A DNA stretch of 64,000 nucleotides from Glaciozyma antarctica PI12 (taxonomy: Eukaryota > Basidiomycota > Microbotryomycetes > Kriegeriales > Camptobasidiaceae): assembly GCA_002917775.1 (NCBI GenBank), contig KZ627157.1, forward strand, positions 678,079 to 742,078, given 5' to 3'. Below, one piece after another: positions 44,406 to 55,011 of the stretch. A model generated the notes under the pieces. It saw only the letters and a list, made by a program, of their open reading frames with translations. It had not been told where the DNA came from and made no database searches. Numbering within the stretch: position 1 is the first letter of the stretch; each line of letters starts with the position of its first letter. Both the position numbers and the translations under genes were made by a program.

Positions 44406-47400
44406 ATGTCGGCCCCCACCGGAGCCCTCCCCACCGAGGACATCAACAACGTCGAGCAGGCTTCCGACGCCTCTGGCGAGAAGAAGACCACCGACAACAC
44501 CGCCATCCCCAACGAGAAGGCCGTCGTCGAGGAGAAGAAGCCTGGACGTTTCGACAAAACCTTCGAGGAGCACGAAGCGCCCAAGCACGCCCTCGTCGAC
44601 ATGTCGACGATCGAGCTCACCGCCGAGGACCTTTACGACAAGGACAAGGTCGACCTCGAGCAGGTCGAGCTCGACGACGTTTGGACTCTCCTCCAGTGCG
44701 TAGCCTTTTCCTTTGCCAGCCTCCTCTCCCGGCGCCTCCTTTTGCCCCTTTGGGACCGTTCACCTCGCTCTTTCGACGACGAGGGAGTACGGTGGGCATG
44801 TAAATTGGCCTGCAGGGAAGACGCGACTAACCTGGCCCTCGCTGGATCTGAACGGATCTTGTTGAGGACAGCTTATCGTTGGGGAAACGCTTTTGATTGG
44901 TCCATTCGCCACTTTGTCCCATCAGCCCTCCTCCTTCCAGCAGCCTTCTCCGTGCAGGATACAACGCTGACGAACTCCTCTACCCTCTCTCCCACTCCCT
45001 TCCCCTTTTCCTCGTCGTCGTCGCCCTCCTCCCGCCATGTCTCTCCCCCACCTTTTTTACCCCACTCTAGGTGCAAGGAGGAAGGACTCACCCTCGAGGA
45101 GACCCAGCGTCGTGTCGAGATCTTTGGACCCAACAAGCTCGAGAGCCACGAGTCGTCTGCGTTCCTCCAGTTCCTCTCGTGAGTCGCTCTTCCTCCTTCG
45201 CCGCAGTTGTTTGTTTTTCGAGTCGGAGGGATTTTAGCTGCGCGCAGTTGGCTAACCTCCCTCTCCCGCGCAGCTTCATGTGGAACCCCCTCTCGTGGGT
45301 TATGGAGGGAGCCGCCCTCGTCGCCATCGCCCTCTCGAACGGAGAAGGTCGCCCCCCGAACTGGCCTGATTTCACCGGAATCGTCCTCCTCCTCCTCATC
45401 AACTCCGCCATCGGTTTCTACGAGGAGCGCTCCGCTGGAAGCGCCGTCAAGGCCCTCATGGAGTCGCTCGCCCCCAAGGCCAAGTGCCGTCGCGACGGCA
45501 AGTGGGCTGAGATCGACTCGGCCGACCTCGTCCCCGGAGATGTTATCGCGTTCAAGATTGGAGACATCGTTCCCGCCGACTGCCGGCTCTTCGACGCCAT
45601 CAACGTCTCGATCGACCAGGCCGGTCTCACCGGAGAGTCGCTCCCCGTCGAGAAGGCCGTCGGACACCAGTGCTTCTCGTCGTCCATCTGCAAGCAGGGA
45701 GAAGCCGAGGGCGTCGTTATCGCCACCGGAGCCAACACCTTCTTCGGACGCGCCGCCACTCTCGTCGGAGCCGACGACGACTCGACCGGACATCTCCAGA
45801 AGATTCTCGCCCAGATTGGGCTCTTCTGCCTCGTCTCCATCGGTATCTTCATCGTCCTCGAAATCGTCATCCTCTACCCCGTCTACAAGTACACCTACCG
45901 CCGCGGACTGGACGCTCTCCTCGTCCTTTTGATCGGAGGAATCCCCATCGCCATGCCCACCGTCCTCTCCGTCACCCTCGCTGTCGGAGCTCAGCAGCTC
46001 GCCAAGTACCAGGCCATCGTCACCCGTATCACCGCCATCGAGGAGCTCGCTGGAGTTACCATTCTTTGCTCCGACAAGACTGGAACGGTTCGTCCTTTTC
46101 CTGGCACTCTCGAGCTCGCAAACTGATTCCGTCTCGCCTTCGCAGCTCACGACCAACAAGCTCACCATCGACCAGACGACCCTCAAGACCTACGGCGCCT
46201 TCGATGCCGCCACCGTCATGCTCTACGCCGCCTACGCTTGCCGTGTTGAGAACCAGGACGCCATCGACGCGTGCGTCTTCTCGTCGTTTTCCCTGCGAAG
46301 GACTACGACTAATTTTCTTCCTCTCCTCTCAGCTGCGTCGTCGGCGCTATCCCCGACCCTGCTGCCGCCCGCGCTGGCATCAAGGTCCTCGACTTCAAGC
46401 CTTTCAACCCCACCGACAAGCGTACCGAGATCACCTACACCGAGGACGCCTCGGGACTCATGAAGCGCGTTACCAAGGGCATGACCGGATCCATCATCGA
46501 GCTCTGCACCCGCAACAAGTCCGCCGAGGTCGAGGACCAGCTCGAGAAGGACGTCGAGGAGTTCGCCGCTCGCGGTCTTCGCGCTCTCGCCGTCGCTTTC
46601 GAGGACGTTCCTTCCGGCGACCTCACCGCTGAGGGCAACGGATTCGAGCTCATCGGACTTCTCGCCATCTACGACCCTCCTCGCGAGGACACCAAGCAGA
46701 CCATCGACGACGCTCAGGCGCTCGGAGTCAAGGTCAAGATGGTCACCGGAGATCAGCTCGCCATCGCCAAGGAGACTGGACGTCGTCTCGGTCTCGGAGA
46801 CCACATGTACCCCGCAAAGGTCCTCAAGGCTGGAGGCTTCCCCGAGGGCGGCAAGCACCTCACCCTCGACGAGATGATCATGGACGCCGACGGATTCGCT
46901 GGAGTCTTCCCCGAGCACAAGTACGAGATCGTCAAGCGTCTCCAGGACCTCGGTCACCTCGTCGCCATGACCGGAGACGGAGCCAACGACGCCCCCGCCC
47001 TTTCCCGCGCCAACGTCGGTATCGCCGTTGAGGGAGCCACCGACGCCGCTCGTTCCGCCGCCGATATCGTCCTCATCGAGCCCGGACTTTCGACTATCGT
47101 CCACGCCATCCGCCAGTCCCGTGTCATCTTCCAGAGGATGCGCAACTACTCGATCTACGCCTGCGCCGTCACCATTCGTATCGTCCTCGGATTCGCCATC
47201 ATGGCGTTCGCCTTCGAGTTTGACTTCCCTCCCTTCATGGTTCTTATCATCGCGCTCCTCAACGACGGAACGATCATGACCCTCTCTGTCGGTGCGTTCC
47301 TTTCTTCTCCCAGCCTTTCAGAATCCTTCGCTGACGATACGCCTCTGCAGACCGTGTCCTTCCCTCGAACACTCCCGACGCCTGGGACCTCGGAGAGATC

Positions 47401-48359
47401 TTCGCGTACGCCGTCGCCTACGGAATCTACCTCGCCATCGGAACCATCGTGCGTACTTTCCAGCTCCTCCTTTTCTGCACCCGCTGACCTACTCCCTTTG
47501 CAGGCGTTCTACCTTGCCATCGTCCAGACCACCTTCTTCTCCGACACTTTCGGCGTCGTCAACATCATCTCGGCCGACGACGACGGACTTCGCATGATCA
47601 TCTACCTCCAGGTCGCTCAGATCTCGCAGGCTCTCGTGAGTCGCCGTTCCTCGCTCGCCTTGTCGCTCTCCGCTCACGCGCTTTTCGCAGATCTTCATCA
47701 CCCGTGCCCACAGCTGGTTCTTCGTCGAGCGTCCTTCCGCGGCCCTCTTCATCGCGTTCCTCATTGCGCAGCTCATCTCGTCCATTATCGCTGCCTACGG
47801 AGACTGGGGCTTCACCGATGTCGCGGGTGTCTCCGGTGGTTACATCGGAATCACCTGGATCTGGTGCGTTGCGCCGTCCTCCGTCATTCGTCACTCGACT
47901 GACCCCGATGCCCTTAGGAACATCATCTGGTTCTTCCCCCTCGACCTCATCAAGTTCGGCATGCGCTGGCTCATCGCCAAGTACAACGCTCGCCGCGGTG
48001 CGCGCAGGGCCGATCCCATCAAGCAGATCGAGGGTGTCCCGCTTTCCCGCACTCAGTCCCGCGCTGCGTCGATCAACCAGTCGCTCTACTCGAACCGATT
48101 CTCCTTCATCAAGCGCGCCCAGCGCTCCGTTGGATTCGGTGGCAAGAAGTGCGTCCTCCTTTTCGTCCTGAACGACGTTCGTCCGACTAACCAACTTGCG
48201 TCTGCAGGGTCGTCATCTCCCCCGCCGAGCTCACGCGCTTCTCCTCGCGCCAGGCCGCCACCACCGGCACGCAGCTCGCGCGCTCCGCCTCCCGCCCCCA
48301 ATGTACGTCCTTTCCCAACTCTTTCGTCTTCCTCGACTGACATGTTTGCTCTCGCAGAA
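44406..48359 (+). CDS. PMA1: Plasma-membrane H+-ATPase (P3A-type)
   Basis: Pumps protons out of the cell and powers nutrient uptake. About 1,000 residues. The acidic N-terminus ([15 protein letters not shown]) is followed by the actuator motif [12 protein letters not shown], the phosphorylated Asp in [17 protein letters not shown], the nucleotide domain, [20 protein letters not shown], and the hinge [20 protein letters not shown]. Ten membrane helices are expected, for example [18 protein letters not shown] and [19 protein letters not shown]. The first intron (44696-45070, 375 nt) is far longer than the rest; it splits a Gln codon. The C-terminal regulatory tail ends SASRPQ. The stop codon is split: T at 48302, AA at 48358-48359, across a short intron. 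Confidence 0.97.
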
Positions 48360-49099
48360 TTGCTCCATAGACATCCTCTCCGCCTCCCCGTGCTCTCTCT
48401 ACCCCCCGCATATCCATCCCCCTTCGTTCCCCCCAAGCCTCCTCCGACGACCCCCCTCGCTACGAACTGTAATCTCAAGTCGTAGATCTCTCATGAACTC
48501 ACGTGCCGTCGCCAACCTTCTTTGAGAGCGAGAGAACAGAGAGCGAGACGAGCAGAATCGTGCTCGACGAGCGTGCGGTTGGGTCAAGCTAGGTCGCTCG
48601 AGCGTTTCGCACAAGGCTGCGGAGTGGAAGTGCAGGCAGTCTTTGGCAGTCTCTTCACGCGTCTTATGGGGGAAGGAGTGCGGGCGAAGCGCAGGGTGCG
48701 CGAGAGAGCTCGAGCAGGGACGAATGCGAAGACTTGAGCGGAGGGAGATGCGCGACGCGCCTTCTCAAACCCAAGCCAGGAGCAGCGTGCAGGGCAGAGA
48801 GCGAGCAAGGCTGGTGGTAGAGCAGGGATCTTGGGGAGAGGCGAACGCCAAATCGTGCGGCAGCGAAGGTGGAAGAGGCTCGATGAAGGGGGCGAGGTGC
48901 TGAGGTCTGCGGCAGATCTCTGGACGTGGGACGACGGCATGCCTTGCTGGGAGTGGCTAGAGCGAGGAGAAGTCAACGAGTGATCGAGTCAGCCAGCGAG
49001 GAGTCAATCTCAGAACTAAGGGTCGCAAGGACCGAAGCAGATCTGGCCAGAGCAAAGACAACACATCGCGTATTGCAGACCATCCAGCAGCCAGCTCCT
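48360..49099. other. Convergent intergenic region PMA1 / DIB1
   Basis: About 740 bp between two 3' ends. Purine-rich with no coding or structural signal recognised. It probably holds the long PMA1 3' UTR. Confidence 0.5.
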
Positions 49100-50462
49100 T
49101 TAGTACTTGTGCCTCGTCGAGTAGTCTGTGAAGGAAGGGAGTCAGCGCAATCCGAATCAGGAGCTCGCGAACGGCTGACCCTTGGGGGATACCACCAGTC
49201 CGCGACCTTTGGAGGCTCCTCGGTAGACGGTCTCGATGATATCGATGAGCTGGGAATGAGAGACGGTCAGTGAATGCCTACAGGAGTCAGGAACTGCGAA
49301 CGCACCTCCTGCTTGTCTTCGATAGCCCAGTTGATCTTGTTGTTGTTTCCCGTACCTGCGAGGAGAAGGAGAAAGAGAACAAGGGGAGAGACGGAGGGAG
49401 TAAGAGAGAAAAGTGAGAGGTGGGAGGTGAGAGGTCGGGGGAGGGGAGGGGATGCAGGAGAGCGGATTAGTGGTCCATTCTGCTACGAGGAACGCTGAAA
49501 GACCTGCCCAAGTCGCACATAATGTGCTGCCGCGCCCACATCGGTCGTAGGAAGGACGTAGGTAGGAGGAGGAGGGAGAGGAGAAGGAAGGGAGCGAGGG
49601 GGGGGAAAAGGGGCTCGTCAGCGATCAATTCGGCTTGGATGCGGGCTGGAACCTCCGTTTCGACGGAAGCAGTATCCCATCCGTCATACGGAAGGATGGG
49701 CGTGCCATGAGCAGCTCCAGGAGCGAGGGGAAGCACGCCAGGGGAGCGAGGGCCCCGAGGCGGCGTTCAGCCCTATTCCGGCTAAGCTTCCTCCCAACAC
49801 GTTACCCACGCTTCCAATCGATTCATTACCACTTAGCTTAGGTACTCACCTTGTTCCGGTAGAAGAACCTGCGAGAGACGGGAGTCAGCACGGGTCCGAG
49901 GGGCGATGGAGAAATGGCAGCGCACATGGTCGTGCAAGGATCGTAGAGCTCGTACATCTGAAGCGGCAGCAGACGTCAGCACCGTGTCCTCTCCACCTCC
50001 AACAGCTTCCACGACGTACCTTGGTGAAGTCGGGCACCTTGGTGATGTCGCAAGTGTCTGTCGCGGGCTTCTGTCAGCTCGCCTGCTCCTTCTCCAGGGC
50101 ATAGCTGACACTCACAGACGATGGCAAAGTTCTTGACCTTCTCAGACACCCCGAGCAAGGTCTCGTCGTGTTGCATGCAGGCGGAGTCCTGTGGGAGGAG
50201 AGCATGGTTAGCTCGTGAACCTCCTGCGACCGCACCCCTCCAAAGCCACGCCCTTCACGCCCTTCTTCGCTCCGCTGTAACATCTCCCACCTCCACCATC
50301 GCTTCCCCAGCGCAGCCTGTGCCCGCCAACTCGCTCGACCTCGAAAGCTCGGAGACTCACCCAGTCGTGCCCGAAGCGAATCACGACCACCCGGTTGTCC
50401 TCCGCCAAGATCGCCTGATCCACGTGCCATCCGGACTCGAGACGAGGAAGGAAGTAGGACAT
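49100..50462 (-). CDS. DIB1: U5 snRNP 15-kDa protein Dib1/Dim1
   Basis: Thioredoxin-fold spliceosome subunit. Spliced product: MSYFLPRLESGWHVDQAI, VVVIRFGHDW, DSACMQHDETLLGVSEKVKN, DITKVPDFTK, MYELYDPCTTM, FFYRNK, HIMCDLGTGNNNKINWAIED, VYRGASKGRGLVVSPK, DYSTRHKY (TAA 49100-49102). Nearly identical to the family at full length. The 18-nt exon FFYRNK (49850-49867) and a 19-nt exon (49508-49526) are separated by a 323-nt intron. The next intron (49356-49507) must begin with GC (GCAGGT) to keep DLGTGNNN in frame. A splicing protein with this many odd junctions is notable. Eight introns or more. Confidence 0.96.
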
Positions 50463-50773
50463 GGTGCGGTGCCCAGCTGTTGCGGTATCGTGCTGAGGAG
50501 GGTGACTCCGGCGGATGAGAGGCGCGCGCGGCGAGAGTTCGAGTTATGAGCTTGCTTGCGAGCAGCTAAGACGTTGCTTTCGGCGCGACTGCTGTAGCAG
50601 GCGGTGGTGCGGAGCGAGGTGAGGGAAGGAGGGAGAGAGGCGACGAGGTGTTGCTCTTCCTCCTCCCTTTCTCCGTCAAACACTCCTCGTTCTCAGCGAC
50701 CTTCCCTTGCTCGCAAGCGGTACTGCTCTTCCAGGCTTGACCCAGCCCACCGTTCTCTCTCCCTTCAGCTTCA

Positions 50774-52505
50774 ATGCAGAAGACGGCGGATACTTCCAAC
50801 CTCTTTCAGTCCGACGCAGACCACGCTCGGTTCGTAGAGAGCTCAGTCCACCGTTTACAGAGCGTTGCTGACCCTCGCACCCGCAGAGCTTCGTACCGCG
50901 CCGCCAAAGCTCTCCTCCATGCGGAATCAGGAGATCCGATCGTTCTTGGGAGCAAGCCGCTCAGGGTCGTCGTGAGGCAACGGCAGGGTCGGGAAGCAGA
51001 AGCTTGGTGTGCAGAGAGTGGGTTCCTGGTGCGGAGAGTGGGATTGGAGGTGAGTTGGTCGTCTGGAGCTCGGTGGACGCGAAGGGACATGTCGCACGGG
51101 TTGGGTTGCCTGCCTCGCGTTCTTGTCAGCGGCGCGAACGGGCAGAGCTAACTGATCTTCACCCCGCAGAGCGGCAAGACGAAGCAGACGTACCGAGGAC
51201 ACTTTGGACCCGTCACCTCGCTCGACTTTTACACGATCCCCTCCTCGCCTGCGACCCCCACTTCTCCCTTCAAGCCCGCTCGCGAGGTTATGATCAGTGG
51301 CTCATGGGACAAGAGCTTCCGTGTCTGGGATACCCAGGTTCGCTCATCTTCTGCAGCCTCCAACGAATCTCGCTGAACGCGCTCTCGCAGACGAAGACGC
51401 ATCTCTCGACGACCCTCGCACACATCGACTTTGTCAAGGCGCTCATCGTGATTCCCTCCCTCGAGCTACTCGTCACTGGCTCCTCCGATAAGGACCTTCG
51501 CATCTGGGATCTCACACCTCTCTCCGACCGCTCCTTCGACTCCCTCCTCGCCGCAAAGAAAAAGGAACCCGACGTCGAGCCGACCACTCTCCCCGAATCT
51601 TCCGCCCTCCCTCCTATCGTCGTCCCCACCGGTGCTGCTCCTCCCGCACCGAAACCGCTTCTCCCACTTCCCGTGCTCCTCTCCCTCAAAGCCCACACAA
51701 GGCCAATCGAGCGCCTGGCGTACTATCGAATCGCGACGGCCGACGGAGGAGACAGCGGACGAGTCGCATTGCTCTCGGCTGATTCGCTGGGAGCACTAAA
51801 GACGTGGGAGCTATGGAGAAATGCGGACGGGGGGGTGCATGGCGAGCTGCGCAGCGACATTCGGCCGCACGAGATTGGCATTTACGATCTCGTCGTCGGA
51901 GACGGAGAGATCTGGACTGGTGCGTCGGAACCCCCTCATTCCATCGTCGTGGAACTGACACTCGCGTCTCGTAGCCTCGGCCGACAACTCGGTCCTCCTC
52001 TCCACCTTCGACGCCTCCTCTTCCTCGACGCCTCCCCTCCCCACTCTCCGTATCCCCCACCCCTACTACGTCAAATCCGTCCTCCCTCTCTCCATCGCTC
52101 TCCCCTCGCTTAACTCCAACCACGTCCTCACCGGCTCCGCCGACGAGTCGATCCGGATCTTCGACCTCGCGCGCGTCGACGAGGAATCGGGCTCGTCGTC
52201 CAAAGCTCCTTGGGCGGGGATCGGGGTCGAAGGCCCGCTACCGGGGATGGTGAAAGAGGTTGAGGGGCATTCGCACGATGTCATTGAGCTGAGCGTGTTT
52301 ACGAAGGAGGTTTACGATTAAGAAGAAGACGTGGATTTTGAGCGCGAGTGTGGATGGGACGCTGCGGAGATGGAGGTGGCCTGATGTGCTCACTGCGCTG
52401 CCGGTGACGAAAGTGCTGATTCCGGTCGATGAGGAAGAGAGCGTCATGACGGCTGAGGAGGAGCGGGAGCTCGAGGAGATGCTCGAGGCGATGGATGACG
52501 ATTAA
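50774..52505 (+). CDS. WD40-repeat protein of unknown role
   Basis: Beta-propeller protein; I cannot assign a named family. The ATG at 50774 (MQKTADTSNLFQSDA) leads to repeats such as SGKTKQTYRGHFGPVTSLDF, MISGSWDKSFRVWDTQ, LLVTGSSDKDLRIWDL, DNSVLLST, VLTGSADESIRIFDLA, VEGHSHDVIELSVFTK and WILSASVDGTLRRWRW. The acidic C-terminal helix ends EEMLEAMDDD (TAA 52503-52505). Introns are at about 51,050-51,170, 51,337-51,390 and 51,920-51,974. The last repeat is reached only through a frame change near 52,300-52,322: a TAA at 52319-52321 follows EVYD in the upstream frame. See findings. Convergent with GUA1, 80 bp apart. Confidence 0.85.
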
Positions 52506-52585
52506 GAATACCGAATACCCTGTGATTCGCAATCTAGCCTTGATACAACTACAGTGAGGGGGCAGTATAATGCTGCTTGTGAACC

Positions 52586-54841
52586 TTAGAGCCACTCGAC
52601 CGTGCCCGGGGGCTTCGAGCTGATGTCCATCACGCAGCGGTTCTGTGAGAGGAGAGAGAGTGAGCGGAGTCTCCGAAGAACGGAGCGAGTACTCACGACA
52701 CCGTTGACCTCGTTCGTGATGCGCGACGAAACCTTGCGGAGAACGTCGTAAGGGAAGGGGAACCAATCGGCCGTCATAAAGTCCTCCGTCTCGACTGCTC
52801 GGAGCACGATGACCTGAGAGCGAGAGCGAAGCCGTCAGCTCAGCTCCTCGCACGCTGAGCAAAAGTACGCACCTGCTCGTAGGTCCTCCTGTCTCCCTGC
52901 ACTCCGACAGCCTTGACGGGCAAGAGCGCGGCGAACGCCTGACTGATCTTGTCGTAAAGACCAGCAGCGCGAATCTCCTCGATGAAGATCGAGTCGGCGT
53001 GCTGGCAGATCTTGACCTGAGCAGCGGTGACCTCTCCGAGGATGCGAATGGCGAGTCCGGGTCCGGGGAAGGGGTGGCGGCCGACGAGGTGAGCGGGGAT
53101 GTCGAGGAGGCGTCCGAGAGCGCGAACCTCGTCTGAGAGCGAAGAGTGTTAGTGACGCAAGAGAGGGAAGGAGGAGAGGAACACACCCTTGAAAAGCTCG
53201 CGAAGAGGCTCGATGAGCTTGAGCTTCATGTTGTCGAGGAGTCCTCCGACGTTGTGGTGCGTCTTGATGGTCGCACTGGGTCCCTTGAAGCTGATGCTCT
53301 CGATGACATCGGGGTAGAGCGTTCCCTGAAGGAGCCACTCGATCTCTCCTCCCTCTCCTCCAGCGTCCTTGACCTTCTTCTCCAACCGCGCAGCCTCCTC
53401 CTCGAAGACCTCGATGAAGGTGTTTCCGATGATCTTGCGCTTCTGCTCGGGGTCGAGGATACCCTTGAGCTTGCCGAGGAAGAGCTCAGACGAGTCGATC
53501 ACGGTGAGGTTGACGCCGAGATCCTCGCAGAGCATCTTGTGGACTTGGGCGGCCTCGTTCATGCGAAGAACACCGTTGTCGACCATGATGGCGTGGAAGC
53601 TGGCAGAGACGGCGTTTAGTTCTTCCAACTAGGAGGAGCAAGCTGAAGGGCTCACCGGTCACCGATAGCCTCATGCATAAGCTTCGCCGCGACGGACGAG
53701 TCGACTCCTCCACTGACGGCTCCAATGACCTGTCCAGTAGGGCCAACGAGCTCCCTGATCCTTTGAATCTCCTTGTCGATGAACGCGTCCTACGAAGCGT
53801 CCTCGTCAACTCCTGAATCCTTTCCTTGCCTTCGCAAGACTGAGAGGCGAACGCACCATGGTCCACTCGCGCTTGCATCCGCAGATGTTCACGACGAAGC
53901 GCTCCAAGACCTCCTTTCCGCGGGGGCTGTGGGTGACCTCGGGGTGGAACTGGATGCCGTAGATGGGTCGGGTGTTGTGGGCGAGGGCGGCGAAAGGAGC
54001 AGATTCGGTGGTAGCGATGATGGAGAAGTCCTTGGGGAGGGAGTGGAGGCGATCAGAGTGCGACATCCAGACCTGCACGTGGGAACTAGTTCAGTACGTT
54101 TTCAGCGGAGAGCAGTTGAGGAACGCACGGGGGTGTCTCCAACGATTCCCTCGAAGAGCTTGTCCATGTGAGGAGAGGAGCCCTCGGGCTGCTTGAGGAC
54201 CGTAATGATCGCCTCGCCGTACTCGCGGTGGTCGGAAGCCTGAACAGTCGCGCCAAAGGTCTGGCCAATCTCCTGTGCACGGGGGAAGAGCGTGAGTCAG
54301 GAAAGAGGCGGGAGGAGCTGAGGGACGCGAGCGCACCTGGAGACCGTAGCAGATGCCGAGGACGGGTACTCCGTAGGTGAATACGTCGGGATCAACATGG
54401 GGAGCGTCGCTGTCGTAGACAGAGTAGGGAGAACCGGAGAGGATGATTCCTGCGCGTCTCGAGTATCAGCTCCTCGTGCCAGGTAAAAAGTGCGAGGGCA
54501 CTGGTGGACGAACCCTTGGGCTTCCACTTGAGGTCCTTGATCTTCTGCGTGCAAGGGAGCATCTCGCAGTAGACGTTGAACTCGCGGCATCGGCGGGTGA
54601 TGAGGTGAGAGTATTGCGACCTGAGAGACGCGAAGGGGAAGATCAACTCACGCCCAGCTTCGAAAGGACACCCTCCAGCGCCACCGTAGCTCCCAAGCTC
54701 CTTCCTTCTTCCTGCGCGACCACCAAGAGCTGTGAAGACTCACCCAAAGTCGAGGATGAGGATGGAATCGAACGCCTCCGTGATGCTGTGCGAAAGAAGA
54801 GCGGGAGGGGTCTCGACTGAGCCGGGAGCGATGGCGGACAT
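52586..54841 (-). CDS. GUA1: GMP synthase (glutamine-hydrolysing)
   Basis: Last step of GMP synthesis: aminates XMP with glutamine-derived ammonia. The ATG at 54841 gives [19 protein letters not shown]. The glutamine amidotransferase domain has [15 protein letters not shown], the nucleophile Cys in [12 protein letters not shown], and [13 protein letters not shown]. The ATP-pyrophosphatase loop is [19 protein letters not shown]. The dimerisation domain includes [17 protein letters not shown] and ends [16 protein letters not shown] (TTA-side stop at 52586-52588). Full length with about nine introns. Divergent from the Zn2Cys6 gene, with about 170 bp between starts. Confidence 0.97.
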
Positions 54842-55011
54842 GATGGATATGCTGCTAAGGAGCGGTGGTGAGTTGGATCTGGAGGTGTTCGCCTCGTGCG
54901 TTGGTGAAGGGGAGCGGAAAGAGATGCAGCTGGGAGAAAATTGGCGTGAGAGGCTTCGACGGGCGGCTTGTTGACTCGCCAACTCTTCAGCGTTACACTC
55001 TCCGAACGAGT

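Noticed and set aside
44873-46186. Long minus-strand open frame (437 codons) across PMA1
   Set aside because: Antisense shadow of the H+-ATPase, with low-complexity Asp/Glu/Gly composition.
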